In this document: positions 52,501-63,747 of the stretch, piece by piece
Position numbering within the stretch: the first letter of the stretch is position 1
How the letters are laid out: each line of letters opens with the position of its first letter
DNA from: Theristus sp. LFF4_11
Taxonomy: Eukaryota > Nematoda > Chromadorea > Monhysterida > Xyalidae
Direction of reading: 5' to 3'
NCBI GenBank assembly: GCA_030248135.1
Contig: JASANC010002740.1
Location: 1-64,000 of the forward strand
Length of the DNA stretch: 64,000 nucleotides
Made by a program: the position numbers and the translations under genes
The notes under the pieces: generated by a model
What the model was told of the DNA's origin: nothing
The model's database searches: none
The model's input: only the letters and a program-made list of their open reading frames with translations

Positions 52501-53958
52501 TCACGCCGCGCCGTCGCACAAGCATGTTCCAGAGGGGATAGAAAATTTGACAGTCTCCGTTTCTGCAACCTGATTGATTCACGAAATTTGTGTTTCCACC
52601 GCAAAACACACACAAACACCACTGATTGCGATTCAGCTGCAAAAACAAGAACGCGACCTCCGCGAGCGCCTCGAGAAGCAGCGCAGTGAGCGCGACATCC
52701 AGCAGCAGCATCTGAGCGAACTGAAGACGCAGTACCCGTCGCTGGTGCAGTCGCCCGACAGCCGCACCAGTCTGACCAGTCACGCGTCGCAGGAGTGAGT
52801 GCTCGTTTGGGGGGGGTTGGTTTTGATAGAGTCCTCGCTTGGAGGCCGTGCTCGTTCCGTCGACAGGGCACTCAGTGGCAGTGGTGTCGTGTGTGCGCGT
52901 TGTGCGGGTGTGTGTGTGGTGCTGCTGTGTCTGTTCAGGATTTCAGAACAATTCGATTTTCCGACTAGAGTTTTCTTTTTGAACTTATTCACTGATTTGT
53001 TGAAGTTATCTCCTTCCGGCGTTGCTTGGTGGAGGTACTTGAAAGAGTTTGTGTTTTTTTGTTTCTTTTCGTTGCTTTTGTTTCTTGCACTCAGGCACTT
53101 TCACACATATTTCCGTTTTTGTTTAGGATGTGTTTTTTTCTTGCATTGGTGGTCTGCTGACTGCTGCTCTGTGAAACTTTGACTGTAAAACAATTAGCTC
53201 TGTTCATTTGTAGCTCTTGTCGTAAGTTGTTCCTTCAAGGATTTCTGAGTGATTGATTGATTGAGTAATTGATTGATTGGAGCTGTTGATTCACCTGAAC
53301 CAGTTGATCGGTTCATTTAGCGTGATGCATTACGAATCAGCGTTCTTGATGTGAAGTAGTAGTAGTAGTAAAGTAGCAGTAAGAAAAGTTATAGTAGTAA
53401 ATAAAGTATTGTAGATTCATTCAAACGTGTCCGGACTAAAATGACGTCATGTGCTTTAAAAGCGCCCGTTTGTCAAAGTACAGGCACTAAAATATCATAT
53501 TGGTGTGACTGATTCGACATTCACCATTTGTGTACGGGAAGAAATCGGCTAAACGGAAAGTCTGGTTTGCAGTGAACGGCAAGCGCATGTTTGGCGGCAC
53601 ATGACGTCATTTCAGTGGGACACGTTACGTTTAAAAAAATAGGTCATAGTAGTGGTGGTAGTAAAGTAATAGTAAGTAAAGTTATAATAACTAAAGTGGT
53701 GGTAGCAGTAATAGTAAGTGAAGTTATACTGAAGTAGTCATATTTATAAAACAATGTGGTGAAGTGAATATAATCAGATGAATGAATGTTCACTGGTTGA
53801 CCTTGTGTTTGATGTTTTCCTTTTCTCATAGTCAACTGTTGTTTATTTTATCATTCTTTCTGTTGCTTTGTTTCAGCCTCTCGCCGGAGTCCCAGGCGAA
53901 GAAGAAATTATGGAACAAGAGCAACACGTTGAGCATGTTTTCGCGCCATAAAGAATGA
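46557..53958 (+). CDS. septin-like: Septin GTPase (SEPT7/peanut-like), 14 exons, 563 aa
   Basis: Filament-forming GTPase of the cell cortex and cytokinetic ring. Exons: 46557-46755, 47352-47474, 47788-47949, 48206-48315, 48586-48686, 48920-49057, 49968-50085, 50331-50523, 51163-51214, 51431-51550, 51865-51943, 52088-52144, 52637-52794, 53877-53958. All are phase-consistent (1692 nt). [20 protein letters not shown] leads into the P-loop GQSGLGKST (residues 162-170), then DTPGFG (219), [29 protein letters not shown] (301-304), the septin element around YPWGVVEVEN and VHYENFR. A Lys/Glu-rich coiled coil runs from ~439 to ~525. The vicinity of HCCLYFI-PSGHGLKP-D-EFMK and the coiled coil point to the SEPT7/peanut group. 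Donor GTCTGT after exon 5 is unusual but required to give the conserved DNS-CW. The start at 46557 is uncertain (see the exons at 40367-41186). Confidence 0.92.
46760..46953 (-). mobile_element. tRNA-derived SINE, copy 3 (septin intron 1), best preserved
   Basis: Minus strand: GGCCTGGTGGTAGTGCGTTC, anticodon-arm-like segment, GGGGGATCGAGCCCC, body, then AAAATCCCAACAACAACAAC. Its tail starts at the fifth base of the intron that follows the exon ending at 46755. Confidence 0.88.
49178..49400. repeat. Perfect 39-bp inverted repeat flanked by direct repeats (septin intron 6)
   Basis: Arms 49232-49270 and 49347-49385 are exact reverse complements (GATGTTTGTGTTTGTCAACG...). The 76-bp spacer contains an open frame ending [33 protein letters not shown] occurs on both outer sides (49180-49192 and 49388-49400). 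No other copy was seen in the window. Confidence 0.8.
49462..49641 (-). mobile_element. TA-flanked MITE family 2, copy 3, truncated
   Basis: Reverse orientation. Starts CGGAATGGCCGATTAAACAT after TA and follows the family (GGCAGCTTTTTTCAGGGT, AGCGCGCGAAATTTGAATGA) until about ATTGGGAATT, where it stops next to a family 3 palindrome. Located in the septin intron 49058-49967. Confidence 0.8.
49650..49786. mobile_element. Palindromic MITE family 3, copy with truncated left end (septin intron)
   Basis: Right end CCTATAATTTAGAGTTCGAC then TGTA. Inner arms GCATGCATGCTTTCTGCGCA and TGCGCAGAAAGCATGCATCA are near-perfect inverted repeats around GGGGGCGGAG. The left terminus is missing where it meets the MITE family 2 copy. 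Confidence 0.8.
50545..50706. mobile_element. Palindromic MITE family 3, copy in septin intron 8
   Basis: Left end TACAGTCGAAACTCTATAAC, right end GTGTTATTGAGTTAGACTGT then A. It has the family core GGAGGCGGAG and ATCACGTGACCACCAACCAA. It starts 21 bp after the exon ending at 50523. Confidence 0.82.
50904..51076 (+). repeat. Minisatellite, five units of ~32-46 bp (septin intron 8)
   Basis: Units start at 50904, 50941, 50987, 51019 and 51052 with CCCCAGAACTTTGTGAAGCT; the last full units are 32-33 bp and nearly identical, the first ones diverged and longer. The minus-strand KLHKVLGY peptide repeats they would encode are a by-product. Confidence 0.9.
52209..52296. repeat. Short CCAAT-type palindrome (septin intron 12)
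   Basis: GCATGCTGATTGGCTGGGAT on the left and TTCCCAACCAATCAGCCTGC on the right form a hairpin of about 90 bp. Similar GCTGATTGG...CCAATCAGC pairs occur at 15861-15910, 22241-22290 and 58161-58241. Confidence 0.6.
53409..53646 (+). mobile_element. TA-flanked MITE family 1, copy 4 (238 bp, last septin intron)
   Basis: Begins TTGTAGATTCATTCAAACGT and ends TTTAAAAAAATAGGTCA. TA on both sides. A 5-bp local duplication (ACGTTACGTTT) near the right end explains the extra length. The surrounding intron is rich in TAG/TAA repeats. Confidence 0.9.
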
Positions 53959-56900
53959 GAGATCGTTTTGAAAATTCAACCAACCACCAATCGGCAACTG
54001 TCAATGTTATTTTTTGTTGAGATGAATTTGAGTATGTTTGTCTGGCACGCCATTTTGGTTGTTTTGCTTGCCCAGGTGTTACGTGGTTTCCGTAAGAATG
54101 CCATCACGTGTTTTTCGCCTTTCTCAATTTCAGGTTTTTTGTGTGCGTTGTTTTGTTACTCATTGTTTTGCACCGCATGCATTAATCCTTTTGTGGTTCC
54201 AGTTTTTTTCTTTTCTTTTTCAGCCGTCTTGTGAAGTTGGAAGTTTTTTAGCGTAGCTAATTGTTGAACGCTTATCAGGCAGTGATCGTTGTCCTGATCA
54301 ATTTCTAGCCTGAATACCGTAACAACTTTAAGGATCATAATCTCGAAGACAAATTCACTTGCACGATTGTCTGGATGTCTGTGTGTCATGTGCCTGTGTG
54401 TTCGTTTTGTGTTTGGGAGACACCGCCAGGCTATGAACACCCTTGCCGCACGCACACACAGAGCACAGCTCCCACTGGCAAGTTAAACATTTTTAACACA
54501 TTTTGTCCTGCTGTGAAGCATGAAGCTTCAAGCTCTGAAAATAGACAATTTCAAATTTTTGACTGATTTACTGTCGAGCCCCACTCACGTTTCTTGCCGT
54601 CTGTGTTGGAAAACTCTGGTCAGTTTTGCGCTTTTCTCTTCCTTTTAGAAAATTGAAGAAACGAATTGGATTTGCGAGTTTTCGCAATGCAATCTAAGAT
54701 GACGCCTTTGTTGAATGATCCGAAAACTGATGGAATGTCGGCAAAATTCAATCAAATAAAACCTGATGATGTTGTTTGTGATCATGTATTATGTGTTGAT
54801 TGATTAGCTGATTTATTGGCTGGCTATTGATTGATTTGACTCTCTAATATTGCTTCTTTGATCGCTCGTATATTTGAATTCCATGTCAATATTTTTTCTG
54901 ATCCCGCGGTCTTGTTCAGCGGTTGCAAGTATTTAATTTATGTTATTGATTTATTGTTGCGCGAAACTTGGATCACTTTTGTGTTTTTTGGTGCTGCCAG
55001 TCACACATCTTGTCTTCAGTTTTTCTGCGTCCCCGATCTTTGTGAGTTTTTTCAAATTTTGGATTGTGCATGAGAGTCTGTGTCTCAGTAATGATGTCAT
55101 TTTTGTCTGACAGCTCCCAGTATACTGTCTGTAACCTGTGAGTTTTGTGTATAACGAAAGCTTTTTGTGAACTCCATCTTAATCGAATTTGTCAAAGTAC
55201 TTTTTTAATTTTACAATTAAAATTACTGATTTTCAATAAACGCAACCGGTTTATCATGTTGTCACCTGGATTTTTGCATTTCTGTTTGATTTTAGTGCTG
55301 GCTTTCTGTTGTAAAAAACATTTCGTGCATTTTTTTGAATTAATAAATAAAAAATAAAAACACGATATTTCTGTTTCAAACTTCGGGGTTTTAACAAAAA
55401 AAGCAACGAGCCATTAGATTAAAAAAGTAATAATACTGTTACATGTAAGTTAGCAAATAGTGAGTAGTAAACGTGCCACCCTGGCAAATATTGTTGAAAT
55501 TAGAATATACGAACTTTGTACCATCGATTGTTTTTCGCATTCAAGAAGGCTGTTCCGTTGGTATTTTTAAACTTCCGAAAATTATGTTTTCAAAACTACG
55601 TTGAGTACACAACTAACCAGCGTTACATGCCAGTAAATTCGATTCGTCTTTCGCTTTCGAAAACCTTTCGTTTATTTTTGTTTTGCGAATAACTATTCTG
55701 CCAAATTATTTATTCCCTTGGCAAAACATGTACATCCAACTGCCATCCAACTGTTCAATTTGTTTTGAGTAAAAAAGAACAAAACAATGCTAAAGACCGA
55801 AATTTGTCATCAAGAGTTTTCAACGGTTTCTTGCGCTGATGAGGAAAAGACAGAATGACTCTTAGAGGCTGTCCCCCTCACGTGGCGACGGTATTGGTTT
55901 TCTGCGATGGTGAGCCGTCCGTTTCCGAAACCCACCGGAGTTTGGTGCCTTCGGGTTTCCGGAATTGGTGGGAAGCGTGCTTCAAATATTAAAAAAAGAA
56001 AATAATAATAAACGATTATTGCCATCAGGCGATTATCAAGCAGAAATTGCCTGATCAGGTTCAAGAGAAATTATTTATCGGCGTTCCACGGTTCGCATCC
56101 CCTGTTTTACTGAGCTAGCAGCGCGAAGAGCTGCTTTTTGATGACCTTTCACTTTCAGGCACGCAGCACGCGCATGTATTATCAATTTTTTAAGTTCTGC
56201 GACTGAATGCGTGTGGAGACGTGAAAAAAACTAGTTTCAATCTTTATGTGGCAATTCAAAGTTGCCGAAGTGACTCGGCTTTACGCAGGGGACTCGGCGG
56301 ATCACTTTACCAATTTTGAATTCCCGCGTCCTGCATGCAACTGTTTACCCATCTATTCGCGCATTGAGTTGCGGGACCAAAATAAAAGATCATATCTAGA
56401 TAGCCATGAGTGTCACACACGTCAGGTGAGTCGTCAGTTTTATGCAAATGACGTGTTGACAAAAAATGCCATGGGTTCATCAAACATGCCACTTGTTCAG
56501 TGGAAGACTCATCGGCTACTCGGTGAATACGGTATCTACCGTTGCTCCGGGATGGTCCGTTCCAGGCAAGGGATCTCCACTGTAAATTCTCAATTCTCAA
56601 ATGATCATTCGCAAACCTCGACCAAAAATCACAAGTCACATATTTCTGTTGGAATGATTTCTAATCGACGCTCAATGTAGAATGTATCTAGAATCTTGTC
56701 AAGTCACATGATACGGTTTCAAAACCGCCCTAGCAGGCTCTGGATAAAGGTTCAGCAGTTCAACCACGCATGCATGCAAATGTGATACGATAATGCAAAT
56801 TCATCCGAAAGTAAAGTGTTAGCCTTTGCGGAGGAGAGTGGAGAGACTTTCATGGAGAAAAATGTCAACAAGTCAAGTTTGTTTCCTGTTCGCGTTTAGC

Positions 56901-59297
56901 TTATTGCTTTTAGCCTCAGACAGATCAAATATGAGCGCTTGTACAAGTACATTGTGACAAATTATATACTTCTACATTTTCTGTGATACATGACTGGCCT
57001 TTATGTTTTTCGTTTTGTGATGTGTGTCGAATAAATATCAAAACTACAAGCGCTGTACTGTTTGTACATGCCACATCAGACGAATTTTAAAGAACGCAAA
57101 GCGAATGCACAACTAATTTGAGAGAACAATCCGCTTCTGCGGTGTGGAACATTTTTCACATACCATCTTTGTGCACAAAACCTTGTTTGGAACCTGTTTT
57201 GGAACCACCAATGGAAAAAATGCGTCAAGAATCAAGTGCCTTGTTGTTGTTTGAGACTGCTTTGATTGAACATGAGATTAGCGCTCACTTGACGTGACAC
57301 CGACCGTGTTGTGCTGTAACTCAACCTTTTCTTGTGAACTTCATTACAGAGTCTCTTTCGTGTCAAAACAAGAGTTTTTTCGTTAGTTTTCGGACCTCTC
57401 AGATGGCAGCGTTGTTGTGTACATGAACACTGAACGCAAGAATGTACATAGTGCTTGCATATCGGCAGCCGGTATTCCAGACCGAAGCAAAGCTAAATTC
57501 TACACGTTTCACTAGATGCTGCTGAGGTGATATCGGAGCAGTTTCAATTCAGGATTGTGTTCGTTTTGTTCAATTCAACCACAAGTAATCAATTGTGTTT
57601 CAACCTTAGAGCAAGGGTTTTGTCAGTTCGACCGCAAATAATGGCTGGCATTATTTTCCAAAGAGGTAAAGTCATTATATCAGTTAAGCATGGCTGGTTC
57701 TTGAAAATTAAAAAAAAAACACTGAGACAGTGCGTCGCTGCAAAGGGGTTCTCATCTCGTTTTTATGGCTTTTTATGGTTGAGTGAAAGTGATACCTTCG
57801 GCTTGGATGCAACGAAATCGAATGGCTGAATTTTGTTTGAAGGAATCTGAGTTGGTTTTTATTCAAGAAACACGCTAGACTTGCTTTCAATATTCCGCAT
57901 ACAGAAAAGTTTTAAACCCTCTGGATCTGGGTATTATGTTTAGCAGCATAATCTCAAATCCACCCACGTTTTCTTATTCTTCTGTCATTATTGTTATCAC
58001 GGAAATCTAATTTTTTGACAGGGACAAAAACTTTTTGGCCCACCCACTGAGGCGCATATCACACACTTTGTATGGGGTCCGGAAATTGAACGTTGTTTTC
58101 CTGTTATTGGGCTGTCGTTTTGAGCCACACTGTTCGGCGCTCTCTGAATTAGATTCAGCATTGCGCACTGATTGGTTGTTGCATCACGATACCGGTCCAT
58201 TCGGCGCGCCCGCAATTCAAATGCAACCAATCATCAACCACAGATCGGTTTTAGCAGACACTCCGTGGGCCACACGCTTTTTCCTTTCACAGTCTCAGCT
58301 GCAGGAAAACATGTGCTAAATTTCTTTTCTGTGTTGTTCAAAGTCTTGAAGGGTAACGCACTGACGGCATTTAAGGTTTGCGCCATAAATTACAAAAATT
58401 GACAACGAATTTGGGACCTATTGTTCTCCGTGAATGGACGTTTCGTTCATTCAGGATGCAGCCCCCATGCGCATTTTGTTGCAACTTAGCGGAGTTTCGT
58501 TTTACGTCCACAACCGCATTGAGTCGCAGGTCTCAAAGAAAAGCTAATAGTAACTCTCTTTTTTTCTGCGTGGTCTCGGGACTCTCGGCTTTTATGAAAC
58601 CGTGGCCGCAGCGGTTACACTTTACCCCAAAACAAACTTTACTAGCACTCAGCGGAACGTGTCAGTCAGCTTATACAGCAACCCTCCTCGGAATGAACTG
58701 ACATTATCGCCATGTGCGCTTTGCAATGAAAGTCGATTTGAAGCGCTGAGAAAAAAAGCGGCTCAAAAAAGTCACCTGTCTATCCTCTGTCAGCCTTGTT
58801 TGGCTTGTTGTGCATGCATGCTTGTGAGAACGTACACTGTTCAGATGAAAACCGTGATTGGTTTATCGGCACACCACTTATATTATCCGCTTTTTTGACA
58901 GAAAACGACAGTTTCATACGCCGTATACCGTATCATGAAGTCTTATTCCATTAGCAAAATTCTAAACACTCTGGTGATTGACCGAAGAGTCACATTTGCA
59001 AACTCAAATAGTTCTCAAAAGAAAGTGTTCTTGTATGCTCTTCAGTTGTGCTCTATTTTAAGTTTCTCTAATAGTTTTTTATGATCCCGTCAATGATGGT
59101 TTGTTTTCTCAGATTTTCATTTTATTTTTTATCAGTCAGTTAGTTCTCCTCAAGCGTTTGGTGAGATTTGCGTTGCATTGTGGTCAATTGAGCAAGGGTC
59201 AACAGAACAAGATGGAATTCGGTGGTGGTAGTCCTAATTTTGGATCAAAACTTTCAATTGCAGCCTGGAGTCTCGAGACTGAAATCAACTTTCATAT
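53959..59297. other. Intergenic region with no supported gene
   Basis: AT-rich DNA with no exon that combines codon bias, splice sites and length. It includes the repeat at 56195-56341 (related to 27100-27243) and a short CCAAT-type palindrome at about 58161-58241. Several open frames of 70-140 codons here are non-coding in character. Confidence 0.5.
56195..56341 (+). repeat. Dispersed repeat, copy 2 of 2
   Basis: Related to 27100-27243 along its full ~145 bp. Part of a 144-codon open frame (56246-56680), but the relationship is at DNA level with different spacing, so the frame is probably not a gene. Confidence 0.6.
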
Positions 59298-59726
59298 TAC
59301 GTATGTAGGGATAGAAAAAAAACGTTTTTTTTAATTTTTGTGAAAAGAAACCGGTTTGGTTTTAAAACTGTTTTTTAACCAATGTTTTTTTTTTGAAAGT
59401 GGGTTTCCAGCTTCAGAATGTTTCTCTGGATTTTGCCAAACACACAATTGAGCAAGATATAAGCTAGCTAAAACCTGTTATTGTCGGTTTTGTGAACAAT
59501 AATCAACGGTGTTCTAGCCACCAACAGGCAACAGAACTGAATAACAGAATTGAATTGTGGATTCGACGACTGAAATTTTGGATTCATTTCGACGGCTGAA
59601 AATTCAGATTTTCTGTTCGTAAAAACCGGTTTTTTTATTTTTGACGCAAAAAGAAACCGGTTGAAAAACCGGTTTCTTTTCGTGAAAAAACCGGTTTCTT
59701 TTCCATGCCATCCCTACATATACGTA
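59298..59726. mobile_element. Inverted-repeat element with TACGTA ends (429 bp)
   Basis: Left end TACGTATGTAGGGATAGAAA. The reverse complement of the right end is TACGTATATGTAGGGATGGC. Inner GAAAAGAAACCGGTTT blocks are repeated three or four times in both orientations. It is non-coding and a single copy in this window. Confidence 0.75.
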
Positions 59727-61149
59727 CTATTTTTCAACGCCCTTTTGAAAACTGCAAATTTAAACCACCCACGCGAAGCGAAACACACGGAAACCTCTAA
59801 TTTATGAAGTATTCATGTTATGATCGTGTCGAAAGTTGAGGCCTATACATAATACAGTACATACTCCATGAAAGTCCGCAGGACTGATATTTGACTGTAA
59901 TCAGCTTTCATATTTTGCAAACGCTTTTTAAAGCTTCTAAATTTATCCACCCACGTCAGTAACGAACGTATGGTAAACTGCTCTAATTTATTGCTTATTC
60001 ACGTTTTTGACTCATGCTGCTGCACATGGCGTCAATGTGATGCGTGACTATAGAATTTTCACACATGTCACGGTTCCGAGGAAAATATTTTCTGACATGT
60101 GGGTAATTTTCATGCATTTGCTTGTACTGTAAACAAAATATGAGTTATTCAGTCGAGCACATTTGTAACTTTAGTTATGGTGCCAAATATGTTTGCCTGC
60201 ACTTGACAATTTGTTCTAAATTTTGCTGTTGCAGTGCTGAAACTGCTGAATATCATGTCATTTTCACGTTCACGTACATATAAAGCATCACATTTTGTGT
60301 CACATTTTTCAATTTCACCAGATCAACAGCAAACACTGGCTCTGGAGAAGCAAAACACATCTTGGAAGCAAGGTATACATAGTAAAGTACAACACAAAAT
60401 TGCAACATAACTTCCGAGGTGTGTTTTGTGCTTTTCTGCCGTTGATTTGATTTTGTTGATATGTCCGGCAGCACTGATGCACATCATATTTACAGAACAT
60501 GCTGTGCTGACTGCTAGTTTGTTGGCGCATGCAAGAACGATCACAGAGAAAAAACCGATTGCAGCCCTCTGATCGAACTCTCAAGCAGGGGACTGCGGAC
60601 CCAATAAGCATGCGGTCACAATCTCAATTACCGTATTACCTCTAATAAACCCTCATGGGGGTTTATTTCTTCAGCGACTTCTGGGGGTGGGGGTTTATTT
60701 TTTTTTGGGGGGGGGTTAATTTGTGGGGGGGGGGTTAATAGAGGTAATACGGTACTACGATTCCGGCTTCCGAACAAGGCATTTTTTCTCGATATAATAT
60801 CTAACAAATCTGATTCAGTTATGCGTTTGCGTTACACTCATTAAAAGTGTACAAACAAAACGTCCCATGATAAAAACGGGCTTTGAAACAAAAAAGCTGA
60901 AAAATCCATCTTATACTGTTTTGAGCCACACAGCACCGATCCGATGGATCTTTTGATATATTTTTGAAACCAAACTTTCATAAAAAGCAGATGCGCCAAT
61001 ATAAAAACTTCAGAAACACACCAGGTACAACACGCGCGTGTCCCGCTGGTGCCGCGTCAAAATCACACCAAAAAAAACTAAAAAACGCATTCAACCATAG
61101 TCTCAATAAACCGTTTGAAAAAAAGAATCCAGTGATATTGCACCAAATA
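59727..61149. other. Upstream region of the secreted-peptide gene
   Basis: AT-rich, no gene seen. It contains the short G-rich element at 60629-60754. The promoter of the gene at 61150 should lie here, but no core element could be defended. Confidence 0.45.
60629..60754. mobile_element. G-run-rich element, copy 3, internally deleted (126 bp)
   Basis: Ends TACCGTATTACCTCTAATAA and TTAATAGAGGTAATACGGTA match the 454-bp copy at 28135-28588. Nearly all the internal sequence is missing, leaving the G-run arms (TTCTTCAGCGACTTCT is retained). Confidence 0.88.
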
Positions 61150-61693
61150 ATGCGACGCAGCAGCCTGCTGTTCGTCTCGTTCGTCTGCTCCGTTGCGCTG
61201 CTGCTTCTGACCACCGGCCCGACGGCCGCCGAGGGCCACTTGTCGTTCTCGCGCATGTGGAACCGCTACTTCGGCAAGGTGAGCGGTTTGTTTTTGAATT
61301 AGAAATATGCAGGCAAAATCTTTGGTTTTGCCCACGTTTGTGGTCAAGTTTAAAATTACGTAGCAACAAGATTGTGTCAAACTTCAAGCTTCGTTATGCA
61401 GAAAAAGTCCGGTGAGACGACGACCCATGTTTTGTCTCGGTGTTTTGACAAACAGAATCTGTTGACAAACGAATGCACATTTCCCGTTTCAGAGGAACAG
61501 CCACCACCACAACAACAATGATTTTCAGCGCATTTTCAAACGGCCGTATCAATACCGCGGCTGGGACGGGCCAAACGATTGGCTGTCAAACTCGTTTGAC
61601 TGGGACAGAGAGTGGAAACGTGCCGATTCGAAGTTCAATAAAAATGACTTGAAACAGCAGGACGAGAGACCACAGTTGTACTATGTTCAATGA
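61150..61693 (+). CDS. Secreted neuropeptide-like precursor, 2 exons, 109 aa
   Basis: Exons 61150-61278 and 61493-61693 (GTGAGC donor, TTTCAG acceptor, phase 0). Residues 1-27 form a clear signal peptide (RRSS, then LLFVSFVCSVALLLL, ending GPTAA). The next segment is EGHLSFSRMWNRYF followed by Gly42-Lys43-Arg44, the standard amidation plus dibasic cleavage signal, so a 14-residue RYF-amide could be released. The GK|R site is split by the intron. Further KR sites lie at 59-60 and 85-86, separating a His/Asn-rich spacer and a Trp/Tyr/Asp-rich stretch (PYQYRGWDGPNDW). No cysteine lies outside the signal peptide. I do not recognise the family; an NPY/RYamide/RFamide-type relationship is only suggested by the C-terminus. 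It could also be an unrelated small secreted protein. Confidence 0.72.
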
Positions 61694-61698
61694 CATTT

Positions 61699-61699
61699 G

Positions 61700-61757
<58 letters not shown>

Positions 61758-61774
61758 ACGGTTGATTGATCATG
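61699..61774 (+). repeat. (GATT)n microsatellite
   Basis: Imperfect array of GATT units starting 6 bp after the stop codon of the secreted-peptide gene, so probably in its 3' untranslated region. Confidence 0.9.
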
Positions 61775-62879
61775 AGACAATTCACAATTTTCACCCAGAC
61801 CACCATGTAGTAGCGTTCGGTTTTTTTCTGTTCTCACTCACTCACTTGGAAAAAATAGTCAACCACAATATAAGTCAACAGCGTGTTGAGTTTTTAGTTT
61901 CTGATTCATTTTGGTTAGGACTTGTCACTGGAAACAATACTATCAAACGTAACTCAATATGCCGAATCGAGTGCTTTGTTGACTTATTTTTTACCCAGTG
62001 CAGTGCTGTTCTGTTTTCAGACATCAGTTCCTACTCTTTAAAACCAACCTGTTTTTGTTTCCAAATTCCGAGATTGTTGAAAAATTTATAAGAAGATTCA
62101 CAATGTTTTAGGCCGATAATCCACGTTGTTTTTTAACGTTATGGCACTTTACTCATTTTTATCTAATTTATTCTCACCACCACGCGTAACCAAAAAACTG
62201 TACACAATGATCTGCTCTGCTGTAGCTTGTGACGGTCAAATGGACATGTGGACGTTCTAAACCGTAAACTTTAACCTGCCACTTTTTCCAGAACAGAGCT
62301 CGCGATAGAAGATTTAGGACGGGGTCGGAGTTGCAAGGAAACATATTTTGCCACAAATGGAGTGTTTCATTTCAGACAAACCCGATACTTTTCTTTGCAA
62401 TTCAAAGTTTCCCATGCTCTGCGTTCTGCAAAAAAGTGACAGGTTTAAACAAACATACTGTACAAAAATGAGCAACTCGATGAACAAAAAATAATATTGG
62501 AAAATCAATTTCGTCACATTTACAGTCTTTGTCGTGTTACAGAACATTTTTTTTTGTATGAAAGCGCTGACTAAGAAAAGAAAGAAAAGAAACATTCATT
62601 TTTTAAACCAATATGGTTGAATCTTTGAGCAAAATACGTGGCAAGTAAGATTGCAAAAAATTATCAAGCTGATTAGTCCTCTTCCACAGATAATGGGGAC
62701 CGAAAATAACAGCAATCAGTCAGTGTTGTTACCTTGCTTTTTATAATTTATGATTTAAGCGATCGATTTTTTCAGCATAATTAATTCAATAGATTTTGAT
62801 GGTGAACACAAGAGCAATTTTGATATCGACAGCATCGTTCGAAAATTTCATAACACAATAGTCGTCGTTTTTGACTTAA
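61775..62879. other. Spacer between the convergent genes at the right end
   Basis: AT-rich, no gene or known repeat recognised. It should contain the 3' ends of both convergent genes. Confidence 0.5.
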
Positions 62880-62920
62880 GCGGCATTCATGAAACAATAT
62901 TTAGTGACTCGTATACTGTG
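62880..62920 (+). mobile_element. Half copy of the TTAA-type palindromic MITE
   Basis: GCGGCATTCATGAAACAATA then TTTAGTGAC, matching the left half of 30751-30838. TTAA precedes it (62876-62879) and TTAA follows at 62921-62924, where it also contains the stop codon of the minus-strand gene. The right half is missing. Confidence 0.65.
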
Positions 62921-63747
62921 TTAATTCTGCTGAAACAACTTCAACAGTTTCAGTCCGGGACTGGACTTTTTCGGCGGCGGTACGGAGCCGGTAGAGCCGA
63001 GCGACGAGCCAAGCGATGCCGAATCGGCGTGTCCATTGTTGTTGGCGTTGTGCTGATTGGCTGACGACGAGGCAACGGAGGACGGCCCAAGTGACGCCAC
63101 CGGTGGCACGGACGGAGCCTGCCAACGGGGGTTGATTTTAGGAACTGTTGAATTGCGCAACGCAGTTGATTTTAGAAACTTTTTAATCTTGATTTGATTT
63201 TCAGTTAAAGAACAAAGTTGCTTTTTTAGAACTTTTGATTTTGACTGATTTTTTTGTCAATAAATCACAAAGCACAGAAAAAGAGAGGAACGAGAATGCT
63301 GCTGTCACAGCTGGAAAGAGTTGGACGGATCAGGAATGGACAATTGTAAAGTATGAAAAAGAACGTAATTGTACATCGCGCAGCGGTTGTTTTTTGTCTG
63401 CTTCTTTTCAGCAGCGCTCTTTCATGCTGTTTCCGTATGTCTGCCGCTGTTCTTTTTTCACCGCGATCGATTAATAACTTCTATGTGCTCTGAGCCCTAA
63501 CGAATCGTTTTTAAGCGCAGTTCTTCTGTCTGGTGGTGTACTACGACGAGCCAAGGGGCACACACCCGGCGGTTATGCGTCTGTCTCTACCTGGCGAAAC
63601 ACCGCAAACAGCAAACTTTGTGTGCGTTGCCTGAAACGTTCACCTTCAGCGTATCAGCGTGCGTTTTCGGCGCCGGTGACTTTGTGCGCCGCAGTACGAG
63701 GGACGTGATCATCGGAGAGGTCGCGGTGTTGCTGCGCTTGGCACGAC
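62921..63747 (-). CDS. Last two exons of an unidentified gene entering from the right edge
   Basis: Minus strand: exon 63747-63644 (34 full codons, RAKRSNTATSPMITSLVLRR, ending AKTHADTLK-like with donor GTGAAC), then exon 63118-62921 (66 codons with stop), in phase 0. The C-terminus is Ser/Pro/Ala-rich with a poly-Asn patch (SSANQHNANNNGHADSA), then PPPKKSSPGLKLLKLFQQN and stop. Codon choice (GCG, CCG, ACG, CTG) resembles the other genes. The phase at 63747 is inferred from a good acceptor (TTCTTTCAAAG). No domain is recognisable; a disordered regulatory tail is likely. The 3' untranslated region begins inside a mobile-element fragment. Confidence 0.6.
63515..63620 (+). repeat. Dispersed repeat copy 2 (first copy at 1341-1418)
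   Basis: Shares GACGAGCCAAGGGGCACAC, GGTTATGCGTCTG and CTACCTGGCGAAACACCGCA with the copy in BRWD intron 2. Lies in the last intron of the minus-strand gene. Confidence 0.6.

Noticed and set aside
56246..56680. 144-codon plus-strand open frame
   Set aside because: It overlaps a dispersed repeat that is related at DNA level to 27100-27243 without frame conservation, and its codon usage is unlike the real exons.
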